NCBI RefSeq assembly: GCF_900090295.1
Contig: NZ_LT607753.1
Span: forward strand, 5,084,001-5,148,000
Reading direction: 5' to 3'
Source: Micromonospora coxensis
Lineage (GTDB): Bacteria > Actinomycetota > Actinomycetes > Mycobacteriales > Micromonosporaceae
Length of the DNA stretch: 64,000 nucleotides
Both the position numbers and the translations under genes were made by a program. Positions 1 through 10,269 of the stretch are shown here, in pieces. The notes below the pieces were generated by a model that worked only from the letters and a program-made list of their open reading frames with translations, did no database searches and was not told where the DNA came from. Positions within the stretch are counted from its first letter, which is position 1. The number at the start of each line of letters is the position of its first letter.

Positions 1-279
1 CTCGACCGCCAGCCGCAGCGCGGCGGCCCGGTCGCCGACCGGGAAGGGCAGCGCGTAGCCGGCCTTGTCCGCCGGGACCCGACCGCCGCCGGTGGTGAGC
101 TGGAGCACCAGCGCGTCCCGGCGGGCGCGGTGGGCCGCCTCGGCCGCGCGGGCGTCGCGCCGGGCGGCGTCGGTCAGCCGTACCCCGATCGGGCCGTAGG
201 CGAAGATCGCCGCGTACTCGGCGGCCAGCGCGTCGGCGAGCGCCTGGCCGGCGTCGGCCGGCGCCTGTCGTCGGGTCAC
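1..279 (-). CDS. Ferritin-like domain protein (DUF4439), 3' end outside window
   Basis: This gene runs off the left edge, so only the first 93 codons are visible. The start is a GTG (279-277) that overlaps the stop of the upstream lipoprotein gene in a GTGA junction, which indicates translational coupling. The visible protein begins [20 protein letters not shown] and continues with [15 protein letters not shown] and an [13 protein letters not shown] helix. Acidic and histidine residues in two helices suit a ferritin-like four-helix bundle of the DUF4439 type. In actinomycetes such a gene often lies beside rimP. The biochemical role is unknown, and metal binding is only inferred from the fold assignment. 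Confidence 0.8.
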   Translation of the reverse strand, partial: MTRRQAPADAGQALADALAAEYAAIFAYGPIGVRLTDAARRDARAAEAAHRARRDALVLQLTTGGGRVPADKAGYALPFPVGDRAAALRLAVE

Positions 280-794
280 TTCAGCGCCTCCAGGTGGGTG
301 GCCCGGGCGGCGGTGATCGAGCCGAGCAGGGCGGCCCGCTCGCCGGGCGCCTCCGCGCACGCCTGCGCGGCGGCCTTGCGGCCCCGCTGCTCCGCCTCCC
401 GGAGCCCGGCCAGCAGCCCGTCGCGGTCCCCGCCCGACGGCTGCGGCCCGGGCGACCCGGTCGGGGCCGGCCGGCCGATCAGCCGGTGGATCTCGTCGGC
501 GTGCGCCGCGTGCGCGTCGGCGATCGGGGTGAGCCGGTCGGCCAGCCCCGGGTCGGCGGCGATCGCGGCCCGGTGCCGGGCGGCCAGCTCACGGGCCTCG
601 GCGGCGAGCGGCTCCAGCGGATCGGGCGGCGGCGGGGGCTCGTCGCCGTCGAAAAGATCACAGCCGGTCAGCGGCGCGGTCGCGCCCCCTGCCGCCAGCA
701 GCGCCCCGGTACGCAGCAGGGCGCGCCGGGTTCGTCCCGGTCCACCGTCGTTCGCGGTCCATCTGCCCGTCGCCACCGGACAAGTCAACACCAT
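276..794 (-). CDS. Putative Tat-exported lipoprotein, helical, unknown function
   Basis: The 172-residue protein starts with a short N-terminus containing [18 protein letters not shown] and then a lipobox-like APLTGC. This looks like a twin-arginine signal followed by lipidation at the Cys near residue 43. After a proline-rich spacer ([12 protein letters not shown]) the rest is Ala/Arg/Glu-rich and predicted helical, with [11 protein letters not shown] and a C-terminal RATHLEALK. It could be a second ferritin-like bundle related to the downstream DUF4439 gene, with which it overlaps by four bases. ATG at 794 is used; a GTG six codons in is an alternative. The gene is divergent from rimP. No specific function can be assigned. 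Confidence 0.7.
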   Translation of the reverse strand: MVLTCPVATGRWTANDGGPGRTRRALLRTGALLAAGGATAPLTGCDLFDGDEPPPPPDPLEPLAAEARELAARHRAAIAADPGLADRLTPIADAHAAHADEIHRLIGRPAPTGSPGPQPSGGDRDGLLAGLREAEQRGRKAAAQACAEAPGERAALLGSITAARATHLEALK

Positions 795-948
795 CGGCGC
801 GGTCAGGTGGGTGACCGCCGTCGGTGCGCCGCTCGGTCCACCACCCCGGTGGCGCGTTACGCTCTGCGCAGCCACCGGCGCGACCGCCCCGGTGGCGTGC
901 CGGCGTGGCGGCCGTCCGACCGCCGCCGAACAGCAGAAGGGTGCGCAG

Positions 949-1647
949 ATGACGCAGCGTGGCCGTGCCACCAGGCCGACGGGACCGGCGGGGCGGACCC
1001 GTCGCACCGACGGCTCCCGGGGCGGGGACCGCGCGGGCGCACCCCGGACGGACCTCGCCGCGCGGCGCGCCCGGCTGCGCGAGGTCATCGAGCCCGTGGT
1101 CACCCGGGAGGGGTACGACCTGGAGGACCTGTCGGTCTCCCGGGCCGGCCGCCGGCACGTGGTCCGCGTGATCGTGGACGCCGACGGCGGGATCAACCTG
1201 GACGCCGTCGCGGACGTCTCCCGCGCGGTGTCGGCGGCGCTGGACGCGGCCGAGGAGGCCGGCGGCGACATCGTGGCGGGGGAGTACCAGCTCGAGGTCA
1301 GCTCACCCGGCGTGGACCGGCCGCTCACCCTGCCCCGGCACTGGCGACGCAACGTCGGCCGGCTGGTCAAGGTAACCGTGCGGGGTACGGCGGCGCCGGA
1401 GCAGCCCGCCGGGGACCGTCAGGTCACCGGCCGGGTGGTGGCGGCCGACGGCGAACGGGTGGCGCTGGAGACCGACTCCGGCCGCACCGAGCACACGTAC
1501 GACGAGCTGGGCCCCGGCCGGGTGCAGGTCGAGTTCAACCGCCTCGACGAGATCGACGAGGCGGACGAGTTCGACGGCGCCGACGAGGACGGCGAGGACA
1601 TCGACGACATCGACGACGAAGATGATGTGGAGGACGAGGAGAGGTGA
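949..1647 (+). CDS. rimP: Ribosome maturation factor RimP
   Basis: RimP assists maturation of the 30S ribosomal subunit. The 232-residue protein has an Arg-rich N-terminal extension of about 35 residues, then the RimP N domain ([20 protein letters not shown], near residues 45-64). The family motif [14 protein letters not shown] follows near 110-125, and then the SH3-like C domain with FNRLDEIDE. The last 30-35 residues are almost all Asp and Glu, an unusually long acidic tail. ATG at 949 is preceded by AGAAGG at good spacing. The stop overlaps the GTG of nusA (GTGA), the usual rimP-nusA arrangement. Confidence 0.96.
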   Translation: MTQRGRATRPTGPAGRTRRTDGSRGGDRAGAPRTDLAARRARLREVIEPVVTREGYDLEDLSVSRAGRRHVVRVIVDADGGINLDAVADVSRAVSAALDAAEEAGGDIVAGEYQLEVSSPGVDRPLTLPRHWRRNVGRLVKVTVRGTAAPEQPAGDRQVTGRVVAADGERVALETDSGRTEHTYDELGPGRVQVEFNRLDEIDEADEFDGADEDGEDIDDIDDEDDVEDEER

Positions 1648-2687
1648 ACATCGACCTCGCGGCGCTGCGCGCACTCGAGCGCGAGCGGGAGATCCCGTTC
1701 GACACGATCCTCGCGGCGATCGAGACCGCGCTGCTGACCGCCTACCGGCACACCGAGGGCGCCGAATCGCACGCCCGGGTGGAGATCGACCGTAAGAACG
1801 GGGCCGCCCTGGTCTACGCCCAGGAGCTGGACGAGGACGGCACCGTGGTGCGGGAGTGGGACGACACCCCGCACGACTTCGGCCGGATCGCCGCGATGAC
1901 CGCCAAGCAGGTGATCCTGCAGCGGCTGCGGGAGGCCACCGACGAGGTGCACTTCGGCGAGTACGTCGGTCGCGACGGTGACCTGGTCACCGGGGTGGTG
2001 CAGGCGCACGAGACCCGCCGGGAGAAGGGCATCATCAGCGTCGACCTGGGCAAGCTGGAGGGCGTCCTGCCCCAGTCCGAGCAGGTCCCGGGTGAGAACC
2101 CCCAGCACGGCGAGCGGATCCGCTGCGTGGTGGTGCACGTGGCCAAGGGGATGCGTGGCCCGCAGGTGACGCTGTCCCGCTCACACCCCGCCCTGGTGAA
2201 GAAGCTCTTCGCGCTGGAGGTGCCGGAGATCGCCGACGGCACCGTCGAGATCGCCGCGATCGCGCGTGAGGCGGGTCACCGTACGAAGATCGCGGTCCGC
2301 TCCACCGCCCAGGGCGTGAACGCCAAGGGCGCCTGCATCGGGCCGATGGGCCAGCGGGTGCGCGCGGTGATGAGCGAGCTGCACGGTGAGAAGATCGACA
2401 TCATCGACTGGTCGGACGACCCGGCGACCTTCGTCGGCAACGCGTTGTCGCCGGCCAAGGCCCTGCGCGTCGAGGTGGTCGACCTGGCCACCCGGACCGC
2501 CCGGGTGACCGTCCCGGACTTCCAGCTCTCGCTCGCGATCGGGCGGGAGGGGCAGAATGCCCGGCTTGCTGCCCGACTGACCGGTTGGCGGATCGACATC
2601 CGCTCCGACGCCGAGCAGGCCGGGGCGGGCGGCCGGGGCGGAGCCGATCACGTCCCGGAGCCGGGCGGCGCGATCTCGGCAAGCTAG
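1644..2687 (+). CDS. nusA: Transcription termination/antitermination factor NusA
   Basis: NusA binds RNA polymerase and nascent RNA and modulates pausing, termination and antitermination. This 347-residue protein has the N-terminal domain (starting [20 protein letters not shown]), an S1 domain around residues 125-195 ([13 protein letters not shown] to [11 protein letters not shown]), and two KH domains after about 200. The KH motifs [14 protein letters not shown] and [17 protein letters not shown] are both visible. It lacks the C-terminal acidic repeats of the longer E. coli protein, which is normal for actinobacteria. The GTG start overlaps the rimP stop. Confidence 0.97.
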   Translation: MNIDLAALRALEREREIPFDTILAAIETALLTAYRHTEGAESHARVEIDRKNGAALVYAQELDEDGTVVREWDDTPHDFGRIAAMTAKQVILQRLREATDEVHFGEYVGRDGDLVTGVVQAHETRREKGIISVDLGKLEGVLPQSEQVPGENPQHGERIRCVVVHVAKGMRGPQVTLSRSHPALVKKLFALEVPEIADGTVEIAAIAREAGHRTKIAVRSTAQGVNAKGACIGPMGQRVRAVMSELHGEKIDIIDWSDDPATFVGNALSPAKALRVEVVDLATRTARVTVPDFQLSLAIGREGQNARLAARLTGWRIDIRSDAEQAGAGGRGGADHVPEPGGAISAS

Positions 2688-2690
2688 GGG

Positions 2691-2696
2691 TAGACT
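2691..2696 (+). promoter_or_regulatory. Leaderless -10 element before ylxR
   Basis: TAGACT ends seven bases before the GTG of ylxR, the spacing expected for a transcript that begins at the start codon. It would give ylxR-infB a promoter inside the rimP-infB cluster. No clear -35 is visible. Confidence 0.5.
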
Positions 2697-2703
2697 TCTT
2701 CCA

Positions 2704-3036
2704 GTGGTACGACGCGCGCAGCCGGAGCGCACCTGTGTGGGTTGCCGGCGACGTGCGCCGGCCAGCGAATTGCTGCGGATCGTCGCGGTCGGCGACGGGG
2801 CTGATCTCAGTCTCCGGCCCGATCCGGCTCGCAGGCTGCCGGGTCGGGGAGCGAACATGCACCCGGATCCGGCCTGCTTCGCGCAGGCGGTGCGGCGTCG
2901 CGCCTTCGGGCGTGCGCTGCGCCTCACCGGGGTCCCTGACCACGGCGCCGTCGCGGAGTACATCGATGCGCCAACCACTACGTCCGGTCAACCCGACCGG
3001 GCGAGGGTCGCTAGCAGGGTAGGACGACCGACATGA
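2704..3036 (+). CDS. ylxR: YlxR family RNA-binding protein (DUF448)
   Basis: This is a 110-residue member of the YlxR/DUF448 family, found between nusA and infB in most Gram-positive bacteria. The signature ERTCVGCRRRAPASELLR is at residues 8-25. A second conserved block, GRGANMHPDPACFAQAVRRR, lies in the middle, and both are typical of this basic nucleic-acid-binding fold. In other bacteria the family binds RNA such as RNase P RNA or acts as a nucleoid-associated regulator; that role is not shown here. The GTG start at 2704 follows a leaderless-type TAGACT. The last 25 residues are low complexity. Confidence 0.93.
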   Translation: MVRRAQPERTCVGCRRRAPASELLRIVAVGDGADLSLRPDPARRLPGRGANMHPDPACFAQAVRRRAFGRALRLTGVPDHGAVAEYIDAPTTTSGQPDRARVASRVGRPT

Positions 3037-3082
3037 GCACACGATGAAGTCCCTGAAATGACCAGGCTTCAAGTGCACGAGT

Positions 3083-3114
3083 GAGGTCGCTGCGGGTGCT
3101 GCCCGCACGACCTC
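3083..3114 (+). promoter_or_regulatory. Stem-loop directly upstream of the infB ribosome binding site
   Basis: GAGGTCG (3083-3089) pairs with CGACCTC (3108-3114), and inside it TGCGGG pairs with CCCGCA around a five-base loop. This makes a 13-bp stem with a one-base bulge. It ends just before the GGAGTGAGGAG that serves infB, so it may act as an mRNA stabiliser, attenuator or translational control element. No U-tract follows. Confidence 0.55.
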
Positions 3115-3129
3115 GGAGTGAGGAGTGCA

Positions 3130-6126
<2,997 letters not shown>

Positions 6127-6143
6127 TCCGGTGCTGACACAGT

Positions 6144-6183
6144 GATCAAGGGGTTTACGCCGTTCGGCGTAAACCCCTTGATC
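6144..6183 (+). terminator. Perfect 18-19 bp hairpin after infB
   Basis: GATCAAGGGGTTTACGCC (6144-6161) is followed by an exact reverse complement ending at 6183, with a tight UUCG-like loop. It starts 17 bases after the infB stop and is a strong terminator candidate. There is no long T-run, as is common in GC-rich actinomycetes. It shares its ends (TGATCAAG/CTTGATC) with the palindrome at 6558-6614. Confidence 0.85.
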
Positions 6184-6202
6184 GTGTCTGGGGGCGACCG
6201 TA

Positions 6203-6508
6203 ATGTCCGGGGCGATGTTCACCGGAACCGCAGTCTTCGACCTGCTGCTGCCGGGCGACAGCAGGTCGCTCAAGGCCAAGAGATCGTACGTACGGCCGAT
6301 CGTGGCGGCGTTGCGCCGCTTCGAGGTGTCGGCTGCCGAGGTGGGAGCGCTCGACCTGCACGGTCGGGCCCAGATCGGGGTGGCCGTGGTGGCCGCCGAG
6401 GCGTCGCACGTGCGCGAGGTGCTGGACTCCTGCGAGCGCCTGGTGGCCGGCCGCCCCGAGGCCGAGCTGCTGTCGGTGCGCCGCCGCCTGCACGGCGAGG
6501 ACGACTGA
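6203..6508 (+). CDS. DUF503 (YlxP-like) protein
   Basis: This 101-residue protein matches the DUF503/YlxP family, usually encoded between infB and rbfA. Characteristic features are the N-terminal strand FTGTAVFDLLLPGDSRSLKA, the KRSYVRPIVAALRRFEVSAAEVG block, and the AQIGVAVVAAEASHVREVLD strand-helix. In some bacteria the product is called a ribosome-binding or 30S-maturation partner, but the function is weakly established. ATG at 6203 has a G-rich site nine bases upstream. ATG at 6215 (MFTGTAVF) is an equally plausible start. Confidence 0.88.
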   Translation: MSGAMFTGTAVFDLLLPGDSRSLKAKRSYVRPIVAALRRFEVSAAEVGALDLHGRAQIGVAVVAAEASHVREVLDSCERLVAGRPEAELLSVRRRLHGEDD

Positions 6509-6557
6509 CCCCGCCGTCCCGCCGCTCCGCTCCTCACACCGCCCGCCCCCACGTCGG

Positions 6558-6614
6558 TGATCAAGAAGTTCGCGTACGGGACACGCCGTGCGGCGTACCC
6601 GAACTTCTTGATCA
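6558..6614. repeat. Long imperfect palindrome between DUF503 and rbfA
   Basis: TGATCAAGAAGTTCG (6558-6572) is the exact reverse complement of 6600-6614. Inside it are a further 5-bp match and a 3-bp match interrupted by mismatches. As RNA it would form a long hairpin and could terminate transcription after DUF503. Its outer ends match those of the hairpin at 6144-6183, suggesting a repeated intergenic element family. Confidence 0.75.
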
Positions 6615-6785
6615 TCGCAAGGGGGCGGGTCGGGGTGGGTGGGTGCGCGGGTGGCCGCCGCCCCGGGCGGCGGCGCGCGACCGCACCGGGCGCGCGGGTA
6701 GTGTTCGAGGTGTTGGGCGGTCGGGCCCGGCGGTGCCCGGCGCCGTCGTGCCGGCCGGGAGCAGGATGCCCTGGAGGTGGGGGAG

Positions 6786-7259
6786 ATGACGGATCCGGCC
6801 AAGGTTCGCCGGCACGCGGAGCGCATCCGTGAACTGGTCGCGTCGGTGGTGCGGAGCCAGATCAAGGACCCCCGGCTCGGGATGATCACCATCACCGACG
6901 CCCGGATCACCGCCGACCTGCGCGACGCCACGGTCTTCTACACCGTGCTCGGCGACGCGGCGGCCCAGGCCAGCACCGCCGCCGCGCTGGAGAGCGCCAA
7001 GGGCATGCTGCGCAGCACCGTCGGCAAGGCGCTCGGGCTGCGGCACTCGCCGACCCTGACCTTCGTCCTCGACGACGTGCAGGACCAGGTCAAGCACATC
7101 GACGACCTGCTCGCCCAGGCCCGCCACGCCGACGCCGAGGTGCAGCGGCTCGCCGCCAACGCCCGGTACGCCGGTGAGGCCCAGCCGTACCGGGTCGACG
7201 AGGACGACGACGAGGTCGACGACGACGAGGACACCCGGCCCGCCACGGACCGGCGGTGA
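6786..7259 (+). CDS. rbfA: 30S ribosome-binding factor RbfA
   Basis: RbfA is a KH-like cold-shock factor that binds the 30S subunit during 16S rRNA 5' end maturation. The 157-residue protein begins MTDPAKVRRHAERIRELVAS. It has the family blocks IKDPRLGMITITDARITADL and LRSTVGKALGLRHSPTLTFV with the expected beta-alpha-alpha-beta layout. The C-terminal 20 residues are highly acidic (DEDDDEVDDDED). ATG at 6786 is preferred because GGAGG sits eight bases upstream. The stop overlaps the GTG of the next gene, so the two genes are probably translationally coupled. Confidence 0.96.
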   Translation: MTDPAKVRRHAERIRELVASVVRSQIKDPRLGMITITDARITADLRDATVFYTVLGDAAAQASTAAALESAKGMLRSTVGKALGLRHSPTLTFVLDDVQDQVKHIDDLLAQARHADAEVQRLAANARYAGEAQPYRVDEDDDEVDDDEDTRPATDRR

Positions 7260-8317
7260 CCGCCCCGGGCGCGGCCGGCGGGCTGCTCCCCGCGGCGACG
7301 TCCACCGGCCCGACCGAGGACGACTGGGCCGCCGCGGTCGCGGCGGTACGCCGGTTGCCGGCCGACGCCCGGGTGCTGCTGATCTGTCACGTCAACCCCG
7401 ACGGCGACGCGCTGGGCAGCATGCTCGGCTTCGCGCTCGGGCTGCGCCGGTTGGGCGTACGACGGCTCCAGGCGACCTTCCCCGGCCCGCCGGAGGTGCC
7501 CGAGCCGCTCCGCTGGCTGCCCGGCCTCGCCGACCTGCTGGTGCCGGCGGTCGACGCGTACCCCGATCCGGACCTGGTGGTGTGCTTCGACGCGGCGAGC
7601 GAGTCGCGCCTGGGTGAGCTGGTGGACCGGCTCGACACCGCAGGCGAGGCGCTGGTGCTGGACCATCACGCCTCGAACACCGGGTTCGGGCGCATCCATC
7701 TGGTGGACCCGCGGGCCGCGGCCACCTCGGTCGTCGCCGAGGAACTGCTGGCCCGACTCGACGTGCCGTTGGACGCGGACACCGCCACCTGCCTCTACGT
7801 CGCGCTGACCACCGACACCGGGTCGTTCCGCTTCGAGGCGACCACCCCCGCCGTGCACCAGCTCGCCGCCCGGCTGCTGGCCACCGGCATCCGGCCGGGC
7901 GACATCTCCCGGCGGGTCTTCGACACCCGGCCGTTCGGGGCGGTGCGGCTCTTCGGCGAGGCGCTGGGCCGGGCCCGTATCGACCCTGCGGCCGCCGCCG
8001 GGCACGGGCTGGTCTGGACGTACGCGACCCTGGACGATCTGGCCCGACACGAGCAGCAGCCGTACGTGCTGGAGTCCCTGATCGACTCCGTCCGGTGCAC
8101 CGCCGAGGCCGACGTGGCCTGTGTGCTCAAGCAGGTCGGCCTCGACGAGTGGGCGGTCTCCATGCGGAGCAAGGGCGCGGTAGACGTCAGCCGGGTGGCG
8201 ATCGCGCTGGGCGGCGGCGGTCACCGGTTCGCCGCCGGGTTCACCGGGCGCGGGAGCGCGGAGGAGGTGCTCGGCCGGATCCGGGCCGAGCTGGACGGCG
8301 CGCTGACCGGTTCCTGA
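7256..8317 (+). CDS. nrnA: DHH/DHHA1 phosphoesterase, NrnA-type nano-RNase/pAp phosphatase
   Basis: This 353-residue protein belongs to the DHH phosphoesterase family, whose NrnA branch degrades very short RNAs and hydrolyses 3'-phosphoadenosine 5'-phosphate. Visible motifs are CHVNPDGDALGSMLGFALGL near residues 43-62, VCFDAASESRLG, the DHHASNTGFG motif near 136-145, and ALTTDTGSFRFEATTP. The C-terminal DHHA1 motif is GGGGHRFAAGF. The metal-binding Asp and His residues appear intact. The gene overlaps rbfA by four bases (GTGA), an arrangement common in Gram-positive bacteria. Confidence 0.93.
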   Translation: MTAPGAAGGLLPAATSTGPTEDDWAAAVAAVRRLPADARVLLICHVNPDGDALGSMLGFALGLRRLGVRRLQATFPGPPEVPEPLRWLPGLADLLVPAVDAYPDPDLVVCFDAASESRLGELVDRLDTAGEALVLDHHASNTGFGRIHLVDPRAAATSVVAEELLARLDVPLDADTATCLYVALTTDTGSFRFEATTPAVHQLAARLLATGIRPGDISRRVFDTRPFGAVRLFGEALGRARIDPAAAAGHGLVWTYATLDDLARHEQQPYVLESLIDSVRCTAEADVACVLKQVGLDEWAVSMRSKGAVDVSRVAIALGGGGHRFAAGFTGRGSAEEVLGRIRAELDGALTGS

Positions 8318-8361
8318 TCTCCGGCGGGGGTGTCGGCCTTTCCGTGCCGGGTGAGCGCGGG

Positions 8362-8367
8362 CAGAAT
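8362..8367 (+). promoter_or_regulatory. Leaderless -10 candidate (CAGAAT)
   Basis: CAGAAT ends six bases before the ATG at 8374. The only Shine-Dalgarno-like sequence (GGAGG) abuts the ATG with no spacer, so leaderless initiation is the better reading. Confidence 0.45.
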
Positions 8368-8373
8368 CGGAGG

Positions 8374-8781
8374 ATGGAGCAGCCCCACGACCTCACCGTC
8401 GAGGCGCCCCGCGCCTGGGACCGTCCGGTGGTCACCGTGCCGGTGCTGGCCTGCCTCTCCCTGGTCGGCGGGCAACTGCCCTCCTTCTCGACGCAGGCCA
8501 ACCTGTGGACCCTGGGCACCGGTGGCGCGTTGATCTGGCTGGGGCTCGGCAACCGGGTGCCCCGGCGCCCCGCCCCGGCCCGGCTCGGCCGGGGCGCCGT
8601 CTGGTGGGTGCTGCCGGTGGCCGTCTTCGGGGTGCTGGAGGGCGCGACGTTCGTGCTGTCGGCCGGCGACGAGTTCCCCACCTTCTCCCGGCTGGCCGAC
8701 CCGTTCCTGGAGGACGAGCTGGTGCGCTCTGCCGCCTGGTTCGGCTGGCTGGCCGCCTTCTGGGGACTGGTGCGGCGATGA
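8374..8781 (+). CDS. Small integral membrane protein, unknown function
   Basis: The 135-residue protein has four likely membrane segments. They are around VVTVPVLACLSLVGG, LGTGGALIWLGLGN, VWWVLPVAVFGVLEGATFVL and SAAWFGWLAAFWGLV. A short basic stretch ([15 protein letters not shown]) lies between segments two and three. It is not a family I can name. It overlaps the next gene by four bases (ATGA), and the pair likely forms one transcript. The start is set by the CAGAAT hexamer six bases upstream. Confidence 0.75.
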   Translation: MEQPHDLTVEAPRAWDRPVVTVPVLACLSLVGGQLPSFSTQANLWTLGTGGALIWLGLGNRVPRRPAPARLGRGAVWWVLPVAVFGVLEGATFVLSAGDEFPTFSRLADPFLEDELVRSAAWFGWLAAFWGLVRR

Positions 8782-8990
8782 TGCGGGCGGTCGCCATCGT
8801 CGGTTTCCTGGCCGCGCTGCTGCTGCTGGCCGTGCTGGAGGTGCTGGCCCGCCGTCCGGGTTCCCGGGTGCCGTCGCTCGCCGACATCTGCGCCTACGTC
8901 ATGCGGTACGAGGTCGGCCCGGTGCCGGTGGGGCGGATCGGCGTCTTCGGTTTCTGGTGGTGGCTGGGCTGGCACTTCCTGGCCCGCTGA
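8778..8990 (+). CDS. Small membrane protein, DUF6186-like
   Basis: A 70-residue protein has one N-terminal membrane helix (VAIVGFLAALLLLAVLEVLA), a short loop (RRPGSRVPSLADICAYVMRYE), and a second hydrophobic end (VGRIGVFGFWWWLGWHFLAR). I believe it matches the actinomycete small-protein family DUF6186, but this cannot be checked here. It is coupled to the preceding membrane protein through an ATGA overlap, so the two probably work in the same membrane context. Confidence 0.75.
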   Translation: MMRAVAIVGFLAALLLLAVLEVLARRPGSRVPSLADICAYVMRYEVGPVPVGRIGVFGFWWWLGWHFLAR

Positions 8991-9400
8991 CCGGTCCCGC
9001 CCCGCCGTCCCGCCCGTCCACGCTCGCCTGACCGACCCGGCCCACGGCGGACGGGGATCCCTGCGCCGTCGTCACGCGTCGTCGCGGTCGTCGCTGCCGG
9101 CGGGTGCCGTCGTGTCCGGCCGATACCGATCACACGCAGGTAAATCCGTGCTGTCCAGATGACGGGAACAGTGGGCAGCATGTGGAAAGTGAACGTTAAT
9201 TTGGGAGCGGGCCGGCGCTTCGCGGCGCTGGTCATGGGCGGTGGGGCCACACCCGGCGCCGCCTCCCCCCAGGGTCGATCGACCCGGGCTCACGCTGCCA
9301 GGCGAGCCGCTCCGGTGACCCCGGACCGCTGCCCGGCGCTCAGCAGGACCGCCCGTAGGGCCGTCGCCGTGACGGCCCGCACCCTGGAAGGGACACTCCC
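8991..9400. other. Non-coding gap with an AT-richer island and a small palindrome
   Basis: No convincing gene is seen here. The stretch 9130-9215 is clearly AT-richer than its surroundings (for example GTGAACGTTAATTTGG near 9187-9202), as expected for a promoter or a small RNA. GGGTCGATCGACCC (9272-9285) is a 14-base perfect palindrome. Several G/C-rich inverted segments lie between 9238 and 9300. The region may be the leader of the small open frame at 9401. Confidence 0.4.
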
Positions 9401-9490
9401 ATGGCCGGCAAGCCCAAGACCGAGACCACCGACGAGGCGCGCGAGCAGATGCGGCGCGCCCTGCAGACCTCGATGGACACCCGTCAGTGA
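9401..9490 (+). CDS. Possible 29-residue peptide
   Basis: ATG at 9401 is preceded by GGAAGGGA at seven-base spacing, a very good ribosome binding site. The frame encodes 29 residues (starting MAGKPKTETTDEAREQ) and ends at TGA 9488-9490. The product is hydrophilic and charged, with a predicted helix (DEAREQMRRALQTSMD). Its composition resembles small actinomycete proteins such as the DUF5302 type, but it is too short for certainty. It lies alone in a 677-base gap. Confidence 0.4.
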   Translation: MAGKPKTETTDEAREQMRRALQTSMDTRQ

Positions 9491-9655
9491 CCCTGGCCGA
9501 CCGGCGGTGACGCCGCCGACGTCCGCGTCGACGACGTCACCGCCCCTCGTCCGGCCCGCCTTCGCCCGGCCCGCCCTCGTCCGGCGCGGCAGGTCGGCCT
9601 GACGACAGTCGCCCCCGGCGGGCCTCGCCCGGTGCGCCGGAGCCGTCCCCGGCAG

Positions 9656-9661
9656 TACCGT
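9656..9661 (+). promoter_or_regulatory. Leaderless -10 candidate (TACCGT)
   Basis: TACCGT ends six bases before the GTG at 9668 and decides the start of the P-loop protein. No ribosome binding site is visible upstream of that GTG. Confidence 0.5.
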
Positions 9662-9667
9662 CGGCCG

Positions 9668-10180
9668 GTGCGCAGGATCCTGATCGTCGGCAACTCCGGA
9701 GCCGGCAAGAGCACGCTCGCGCGATCCGTCGCCCGCCGGCTCGACCTCCCGTTGATCCACCTCGACCGGCACTACTGGCGACCCGGCTGGACCGCTGCCC
9801 ACCCCGCGGACTTCCGCGCCGAGGTGGCCGCGCTGGCCGCCCGCGAGCGCTGGGTGATGGACGGCAACTACGCCGGCACCCTCGACCTCCGACTGCCCAG
9901 GGCCGACCTGCTCGTCCTGGTCGACCCGCCCTGGCCGCTCTGCCTCGCCCGGGTCGTCCGTCGCCGTGCCGACCCCCGTGCCGCCGGTCGCCCCGACCTC
10001 CCGGACGGCTGCCCCGAGCGGCTCGACCTGGACTTCATCCGCTACGTCTCGCAGTATCCCCGGCGGTCCCGTCCCCGGGTCCTCGCGGCGGTCTCCGCGC
10101 ACGCCCCGGCACTGCCGGTGGTACGACTGCGCAGCCGGCGGCAGGTCGGCCGCTGGCTCGAATCCCTGCCCGTCGCCTGA
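9668..10180 (+). CDS. P-loop kinase-like protein (adenylate kinase/topology modulation type)
   Basis: The 170-residue protein opens with a Walker A motif, RRILIVGNSGAGKSTLARSV (GxxGxGKST at residues 8-16). It continues with LIHLDRHYWRPGW, a pattern seen in small nucleotide kinase-like proteins annotated as adenylate kinases or FlaR/topology modulation proteins. A likely Walker B-like strand is ADLLVLVDPPW, and Arg-rich lid-like segments (VVRRRADPRAAGRP) follow. The substrate is unknown. Start GTG 9668 places the P-loop near the N-terminus as expected. Confidence 0.82.
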   Translation: MRRILIVGNSGAGKSTLARSVARRLDLPLIHLDRHYWRPGWTAAHPADFRAEVAALAARERWVMDGNYAGTLDLRLPRADLLVLVDPPWPLCLARVVRRRADPRAAGRPDLPDGCPERLDLDFIRYVSQYPRRSRPRVLAAVSAHAPALPVVRLRSRRQVGRWLESLPVA

Positions 10181-10269
10181 CCCCGGCCCCGCCCGCCCTC
10201 CGGGGCCGCTGACTGTAAGCATCGGCCGTGCTTGCGGGCCTTACTGCGGGTGTGCCAGGATCGGCGGCG

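Noticed and set aside
9238..9300. 6C-type small RNA or c-di-AMP riboswitch in the gap before 9401
   Set aside because: Only one C-run (CCCCCC near 9265) is present and the conserved core sequences of these classes are not seen.
9159..9602. A 147-codon frame starting MTGTVGSMWKVNVNLG in the 8991-9667 gap
   Set aside because: Only the first 25 residues look protein-like. The remainder is Arg/Pro/Ala shadow sequence overlapping the better-supported 9401 frame.
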